Shown piece after piece: positions 3,985-7,536 of a DNA stretch of 7,536 nt. The position numbers and the translations under genes are program-made. Below the pieces are notes generated by a model. The model was not told the DNA's origin. It searched no databases and was given only the letters and a program-made list of their open reading frames with translations. Positions within the stretch are counted from its first letter, which is position 1. Every line of letters starts with the position of its first letter. This DNA is from Alphaproteobacteria bacterium (GTDB taxonomy: Bacteria > Pseudomonadota > Alphaproteobacteria > Rhodobacterales > Rhodobacteraceae): assembly GCA_030424705.1 (NCBI GenBank), contig JAUHWJ010000074.1:1-7536 (forward strand). Direction: 5' to 3'.

Positions 3985-5328
3985 CTACCCCGCGAACTCC
4001 ACCCGGTCCCGCCCGCCGCGCTTGGCGGCGCGCAGCGCCTCGTCCGCCTGGCGAAGCAGCGCGGCGATCTCGCCCGCCGCCCCCGCCTGAAACGCGGCGA
4101 CGCCGACCGAGACGGTGAGCGCGATCTGGCCCCCGCCCGGCGCCGGCACCGGCGCGCGCGCCACCGCGGCGCGCACCCGCTCGGCGACGGCGCTGGCCTC
4201 CGCCGCGCCGGCCCCGACGAGGATCGCGGCGAATTCCTCCCCGCCGATCCGCGCCACGAGGTCCGCCCCCCGCACCGCCAGCCGGAGCCGCTCCGCGAAG
4301 GCGCGCAGCACGGCGTCGCCCGCATCGTGGCCGAGGCTGTCGTTCACCGCCTTGAACCGGTCGAGATCGAAGAGGAGGAGGGAGAGCCGCCCGTTCGTCT
4401 CCGCCGCGCGGGTCGCGAGGCGGCTGGCGTGCCGGTCGAAATACCGCCGGTTGCGAAGCCCGGTGAGCGGGTCGGTCAGCGAATCCTCCGCCGCGGCGCG
4501 GAGCCCGGCCTCCACCCCGTCGCGGAGCGCGGAGAGCCGGCGCCGCGCGTCGAGCTCGGCCAGAAGCCGCGCGGCCATCTCCTCGGCGGAGCCCTCCGCG
4601 CCCGGCGCGCTCTCGTCCGCCCCGGCGGCGAGCGCCGCGACGGCGCGGCTCGCGGCGCCGTCGTCGCAGAGATGGACGATCGCGCTCCGCCCCGCCTCGC
4701 CCCGCGCGCGGAGCGCGGCGATGAGGCCGATCGCGTCCTCCCCCTCGGCGAAGCCGCCGGCGGAAAGCCGCTCCAGCCCGTCGGCGACGATCACGGCGTC
4801 CGGCGGGTCCGTCTCCGCCGCGCGAAGCGCCGCAAAGCCGCCGGGGGCGAGCCGCGCCTCCCCGCCCGAAAGCGCGGCGAGCGCGGCGCGGAGCGCCTCC
4901 GCCTCCGGCCCCTTCGGCGCGACGAGGAGGAGCCGCGGCGGCGGCGGCGCCTCCCGCGCCTCGGGTTCGACGCCAAGCTCCCGCGCCGTCGCGGCGCGCA
5001 ATGAGAGTTCCACCTCCGAAGCGCGGCGCCGGATCAGCCGCCGCGCGCGGGCGAGGAGGAGGCGCGGCTCGGCCGGGCGGGCGAGAAAATCGTCGGCCCC
5101 CTCCGCAAAGGCGCGCGCCGCGCCCCCCGCCGGGCCGATGAAGAGCACGGGGGCGCCGCCATGGCGGGCCTTCAGCGCCGCCGGCGCCTCGCCGGCGCCT
5201 TCGTCTGCGATGACGAGATCGGCGGGGCCGCCCGCCTCCGCCTCCTCGATATAGGCGACCGACAGCGCGGCCGAGATCGCCGCGCGCCGCGCGTCGTCAG
5301 GCTCCACGATCGATACGCGTCCGGCCAT
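3985..5328 (-). CDS. pleD: PleD-like diguanylate cyclase response regulator (REC-REC-GGDEF)
   Basis: A 447-residue protein laid out like Caulobacter PleD. Receiver-like domain 1 spans about 3-103, adaptor receiver 2 about 131-265, and the GGDEF cyclase about 283-447. The cyclase looks active: FDLDRFKAVNDSLGHDAGD (320-338) supplies the metal- and GTP-binding residues D321, K326, N329 and D338; the A-site is GGEEF (362-366); and the product-inhibition I-site RxxD is at 353-356, each offset by six from PleD numbering. It should make c-di-GMP from two GTP. Receiver 1 keeps acidic residues (E9, D11, D12) and D42 at the phosphoacceptor place. It has Gly where Thr is expected (I64-G65) and Arg for the essential Lys (LARP, R84), and is about ten residues shorter before D42. 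Receiver 2 lacks the acidic pair, as in PleD. It follows divK by 29 bases, with AAGGA at 5339-5335. Confidence 0.92.
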   Translation of the reverse strand: MAGRVSIVEPDDARRAAISAALSVAYIEEAEAGGPADLVIADEGAGEAPAALKARHGGAPVLFIGPAGGAARAFAEGADDFLARPAEPRLLLARARRLIRRRASEVELSLRAATARELGVEPEAREAPPPPRLLLVAPKGPEAEALRAALAALSGGEARLAPGGFAALRAAETDPPDAVIVADGLERLSAGGFAEGEDAIGLIAALRARGEAGRSAIVHLCDDGAASRAVAALAAGADESAPGAEGSAEEMAARLLAELDARRRLSALRDGVEAGLRAAAEDSLTDPLTGLRNRRYFDRHASRLATRAAETNGRLSLLLFDLDRFKAVNDSLGHDAGDAVLRAFAERLRLAVRGADLVARIGGEEFAAILVGAGAAEASAVAERVRAAVARAPVPAPGGGQIALTVSVGVAAFQAGAAGEIAALLRQADEALRAAKRGGRDRVEFAG

Positions 5329-5357
5329 CGCCCGTCCTTGCTTCGCTCACCCGTTAC

Positions 5358-5735
5358 TCAAGACGCGCCCTTGTCGAGGTGCCGCCGCACCGAGCCGAGA
5401 AAATGCACGAGAGAGACCGGCTTTACGAGATAATCCGCGCAACCCTCCGCGCGAAAGCGCGCCTCGTCCCCCGCAAGCGCGCAGCCCGTCACCGCGATGA
5501 CGGGAATGCCGCTCGTCTCGCCGTCCCGCTTCAGCCGGCGCGTCGTCTCCACCCCGTCTCCGCCGCGATGGCGCATGTCCATCAGGATGAGGTCCGGCCG
5601 CGCGCTGCGCGCCATGGCCGGCACGTCCTCCTCCCCCGTCGCGGTCAGCGTTTCGTAACCTTCCGCGGCGAGAACGTCGTTGAAAAGCCGGAGATTGAGG
5701 TCATTGTCCTCCACGATGAGAACCTTTTTCCGCAT
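5358..5735 (-). CDS. divK: DivK-like single-domain response regulator
   Basis: A 125-residue stand-alone receiver closely resembling Caulobacter DivK: MRKKVLIVEDNDLNLRLF at the start and YLVKPVSLVHFLGSVRR near the end. The phosphorylation set is complete: acidic E9 and D10, phosphoacceptor D53 (LILMD), T83 and K105 before P106. In Caulobacter DivK relays phosphorylation state to DivL/CckA and so to CtrA, and acts on PleC/DivJ. Here it is first in an operon with pleD, the conserved order. The loop after D53 reads MRHRGGDG, where DivK has IQLPEISG; the usual Pro is lost and two Arg and a His gained, so partner contacts may differ. A strong Shine-Dalgarno, GGAGG (5746-5742), lies six bases from the ATG. 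The upstream region is AT-richer and carries a CtrA-like half-site. Confidence 0.92.
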   Translation of the reverse strand: MRKKVLIVEDNDLNLRLFNDVLAAEGYETLTATGEEDVPAMARSARPDLILMDMRHRGGDGVETTRRLKRDGETSGIPVIAVTGCALAGDEARFRAEGCADYLVKPVSLVHFLGSVRRHLDKGAS

Positions 5736-5849
5736 CCGCCGCCTCCGCCGCCCGGCGCCGCCCCCGGCTCCGTTCGCCTGCGTTTTACCGGCGGAACCCT
5801 TAACGAAACCTTTTCGGATCGCGGAAATATCGAACGAAATGGAGCGATC
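5736..5849. promoter_or_regulatory. Divergent divK / DUF3572 promoter region
   Basis: 114 bases between two divergent starts. The half near DUF3572 (about 5781-5840) is the most AT-rich stretch of the window and must hold both promoters. I cannot assign a convincing -35/-10 pair. A CtrA-like element is listed separately. GGAG at 5841-5844 is the ribosome site for the GTG-started DUF3572 gene, and GGAGG at 5746-5742 that of divK. Confidence 0.5.
5800..5814. promoter_or_regulatory. CtrA-like site, one half perfect
   Basis: TTAA (5800-5803), seven bases, then TTTT (5811-5814). The CtrA consensus is TTAA-N7-TTAA, often ending in C. The first half matches fully, as TTAAC; the second matches two of four. 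It sits about 65 bases upstream of divK, which is CtrA-controlled in Caulobacter. Chance occurrence in an AT-rich promoter cannot be excluded. Confidence 0.25.
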
Positions 5850-6128
5850 GTGAAGGCCGACGCGGCGGAGGCGCTGGCGCTCCGCGCGCTCGGCTGGATC
5901 GCGGGGGAGGAACGGCTCTCGGGCGCCTTCCTCGCCGCGAGCGGCGCCTCCGCGGCGGATCTCGCGGCCCGGGCGGCGGACCCGGAATTCCTCGGCTTCG
6001 TGCTCGATTTCCTGCTGGCGGACGAACCCGCCCTCCTCGACTTCGCCGCCGCCGAGGGCCTCAGGCCCGACGCCCCGATGCGCGCCCGCGCCGCGCTGCC
6101 CGGCGGCGACGTTCACGAATGGACATGA
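5850..6128 (+). CDS. DUF3572 family protein
   Basis: A 92-residue soluble, helical protein with the DUF3572 pattern: an opening helix AAEALALRALGWIAGEE (5-21), then FLAASGASAADLAARAADPEF (27-47), FVLDFLLADEPALLDFAAAEG (50-70) and a C-terminal ALPGG. It has no membrane helix or signal. The biochemical role of the family is not known. The start is GTG at 5850, with GGAG five bases upstream; an ATG at 5839 is out of frame and ends at once. It is divergent from divK, an arrangement I recall from other alphaproteobacteria, and is separated from the next gene by one base, implying an operon with it. Confidence 0.85.
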   Translation: MKADAAEALALRALGWIAGEERLSGAFLAASGASAADLAARAADPEFLGFVLDFLLADEPALLDFAAAEGLRPDAPMRARAALPGGDVHEWT

Positions 6129-6129
6129 G

Positions 6130-6819
6130 ATGACAAGGCAGGCGAACTGGTTCGCGAACGATCTCGATGAAATTCCGCGCCGTGTGGCGGAGGAGCTGGA
6201 GGCGGCGGCGATAAAGCCCGGCCGCCCGCTCCTCGCCGTGGACGCCGACGAGGTGCTGGTGCATTTCGCCCGGCATTTCGGCGCCTGGCTCGAATCGCTC
6301 GGCTACGCCTTCCGCCTCACCGAATACCGGCTCGACACGGCGATCCGCGGCCCACGGGGCGAGGCGCTGACGCGGGCGGAGATCCAGCCCCTCGTCTGGG
6401 ACTTCATCGAGGCGGAGACGCGCCGACAGCCGGCGGTGGACGGCGCGGCGGAAACGCTCGCCCGCCTCTCGCGCGAGGCGCAGGTCGTCGTCGTCACCAA
6501 CGCGCCCGCGAAGGTCCGCGCCTGCCGCGTCGCCAATCTCGCCGGGCTCGGCATGGACTATCCGGTGGTGATGAACGAGGGCGGCAAGGGCCGCGCGCTC
6601 CGCTGGCTGGCGGACCGGGCGGCCGCCCCCCTCGCCTTCGTCGATGACAGCGCGGACCAGCACGCCAGCGTCGCCCGCCACGCGGCGGAGGCGGCGCGGG
6701 TGCATCTCGTCGGCTGCGAAACGCTCCGCCCCATCGTCGGCCGGGCCGAGAGTGCGGACCATCACGTGGAGGACTGGCGCGCGGCGGAGGAGACGATCCG
6801 CCGCGCGCTCGGGCTCTGA
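6130..6819 (+). CDS. HAD-superfamily hydrolase (phosphatase-like)
   Basis: A 229-residue protein with all four HAD motifs. Motif I is LLAVDADEVLV, with nucleophile D38 and acid/base D40. Motif II is VVVVTNAP, with T123. Motif III is K153 in GGKGRALRWLADR. Motif IV is LAFVDDSADQH, with D172 and D173 for Mg2+. A helical cap of about 80 residues (45-115) lies between motifs I and II, a C1-type arrangement. It should hydrolyse a phosphate ester or related bond; the substrate cannot be told from sequence. The motif I segment DADEVLVHF is unlike the more common DxDGTL, which suggests a distinct subfamily. No Shine-Dalgarno is seen; the ATG lies one base after the DUF3572 stop, so coupled re-initiation is likely. 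The dnaG gene follows after 60 bases. Only the fold-level assignment is firm. Confidence 0.85.
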   Translation: MTRQANWFANDLDEIPRRVAEELEAAAIKPGRPLLAVDADEVLVHFARHFGAWLESLGYAFRLTEYRLDTAIRGPRGEALTRAEIQPLVWDFIEAETRRQPAVDGAAETLARLSREAQVVVVTNAPAKVRACRVANLAGLGMDYPVVMNEGGKGRALRWLADRAAAPLAFVDDSADQHASVARHAAEAARVHLVGCETLRPIVGRAESADHHVEDWRAAEETIRRALGL

Positions 6820-6826
6820 GCGCCAG

Positions 6827-6839
6827 CGCGCGTTGCGCG
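6827..6839 (+). repeat. Small GC hairpin after the HAD gene
   Basis: CGCGC (6827-6831) and GCGCG (6835-6839) flank GTT, eight bases after the HAD stop. The stem is only 5 bp and no T-run follows. It may be a weak terminator or chance in GC-rich DNA. Confidence 0.25.
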
Positions 6840-6844
6840 AATCC

Positions 6845-6873
6845 TTGCCAGCAGGGGCCGCCGGGCCGATATG
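6845..6873 (+). promoter_or_regulatory. Possible dnaG promoter
   Basis: TTGCCA (6845-6850) matches the -35 consensus at five of six positions. It is followed, after 17 bases, by GATATG (6868-6873), a poor -10 match. If real, transcription would start close to the dnaG ATG at 6880, giving a leaderless or nearly leaderless message; no Shine-Dalgarno is seen there. A GAATC (6839-6843), a CcrM-type GANTC site, lies just upstream. The call is weak. Confidence 0.25.
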
Positions 6874-6879
6874 TGGCCC

Positions 6880-7536
6880 ATGTCCCTCCCGCCCGGCTTC
6901 CTCGACGAAATCCGCGCCCGCGTCAGCCTCTCGCAGGTGATCGGGCGGAAGCTGAGCTGGGACCAGCGGAAATCCAACGCGGGCAAGGGCGACTACTGGG
7001 CCTGCTGCCCGTTCCACCAGGAAAAATCCTCCTCCTTCCACGTCGATGACCGGAAGGGATTCTACTACTGCTTCGGCTGTCACGCGAAGGGGGACGCCGT
7101 CACCTTCCTGCGCGAGGCGGAGAACATGGGCTTCATGGAGGCGGTGGAGGCGCTGGCGCGCGAGGCCGGCCTGCCGATGCCGGAGCGCGACCCGCGCGAG
7201 GCGGCGAAGGCGGAGCGGCGGGCCGGGCTCGCCGACGTGATGGAGGAGGCCGCGCGCTTCTTCCGCCTCCAGCTCCGCGCCGCGAAGGGGCAGGAGGCGC
7301 GCGCCTATCTCGCGCGCCGCGGCCTCGGCGAGGCGGCGCAGGACAGGTTCGGGATCGGCTGGGCGCCCGACAGCCGCACCGCGCTCCGCGACCATCTCGC
7401 GGGCAAGGGCGTCTCCCCGCGGGAGATGGACGAGGCCGGGCTCGTGATCCAGCCCGAAGACGGCGGCGCCGCCTATGACCGGTTCCGCGGCCGCGTCATG
7501 TTCCCGATCCGGGACGCGCGGGGCCGCTGCATCGCC
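6880..7536 (+). CDS. dnaG: DNA primase DnaG (N-terminal part)
   Basis: The first 219 codons of DnaG, which makes RNA primers for replication with the DnaB helicase; the gene runs off the window. The start MSLPPGFLDEIRARVSLSQV is typical of alphaproteobacterial primases and favours ATG 6880 over the in-frame ATG at 6871. The CHC2 zinc-binding domain is complete: ligands C43 and H46 in CPFHQEK, C64 and C67 in FYYCFGCH. Next is the helical link (GDAVTFLREAENMGFMEAVEALAREAGL), then a Glu/Arg-rich linker and the start of the primase core (YDRFRGRVMFPIRDARGRCIA), where the Toprim region begins. The Toprim catalytic residues and the DnaB-binding C-terminus lie outside. Nothing looks damaged. The upstream gap of 60 bases has a weak promoter candidate. 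Confidence 0.97.
   Translation, partial: MSLPPGFLDEIRARVSLSQVIGRKLSWDQRKSNAGKGDYWACCPFHQEKSSSFHVDDRKGFYYCFGCHAKGDAVTFLREAENMGFMEAVEALAREAGLPMPERDPREAAKAERRAGLADVMEEAARFFRLQLRAAKGQEARAYLARRGLGEAAQDRFGIGWAPDSRTALRDHLAGKGVSPREMDEAGLVIQPEDGGAAYDRFRGRVMFPIRDARGRCIA

Noticed and set aside
1..7536. Mobile element, CRISPR, phage or defence system
   Set aside because: No transposase, integrase, spaced direct repeats, restriction or toxin genes are seen, and gene content and composition look like core chromosome throughout.

Overview
This very GC-rich window (roughly three quarters G+C by eye, with strong G/C preference at third codon positions) looks like an alphaproteobacterial chromosome, most likely from the Rhodobacterales or close relatives. 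The reasons are a DivK-PleD response-regulator pair, a DUF3572 gene divergent from it, a DnaG whose N-terminus is of the Rhodobacterales type, and an ECF sigma factor / short membrane anti-sigma / periplasmic metal-sensor trio of the kind found in that order. I see no insertion sequence, tRNA, rRNA or CRISPR array. Genes are tightly packed and often overlap at stop/start.

Layout. (1) Positions 1-1436, minus strand: a DUF983 zinc-ribbon membrane protein, then a NUDIX hydrolase with a split Nudix box, then the 5' part of a membrane transporter (probably MFS) cut by the window edge. The last two genes overlap by TGATG. (2) Positions 1437-1595: divergent intergenic region. (3) Positions 1596-3602, plus strand: a compact operon of a secreted four-EF-hand protein with a His/Gly tail, an ECF-type sigma factor, a one-TM putative anti-sigma factor and a one-TM periplasmic metal-sensor-like protein. 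The last three are joined by ATGA and TGATG overlaps. The architecture resembles CnrH/CnrY/CnrX and suggests an envelope signalling unit that senses metal or another periplasmic cue. (4) Positions 3603-3984: a 382-base convergent intergenic region, unusually long for this locus and packed with stem-loops. It is either a terminator cluster or an undescribed structured RNA. (5) Positions 3985-5735, minus strand: a divK-pleD operon for c-di-GMP and cell-cycle signalling; the PleD first receiver looks degenerate. (6) Positions 5736-5849: divergent region with the most AT-rich stretch of the window and a CtrA-like half-site. (7) Positions 5850-7536, plus strand: a DUF3572 protein, a HAD-family phosphatase-like protein and the start of DNA primase dnaG (runs off the edge).

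Most of the content is ordinary core genome. The parts most worth a second look are the EF-hand/sigma/anti-sigma/sensor operon, the stem-loop-rich convergent region, the degenerate PleD receiver and the hairpin abutting the NUDIX start codon.
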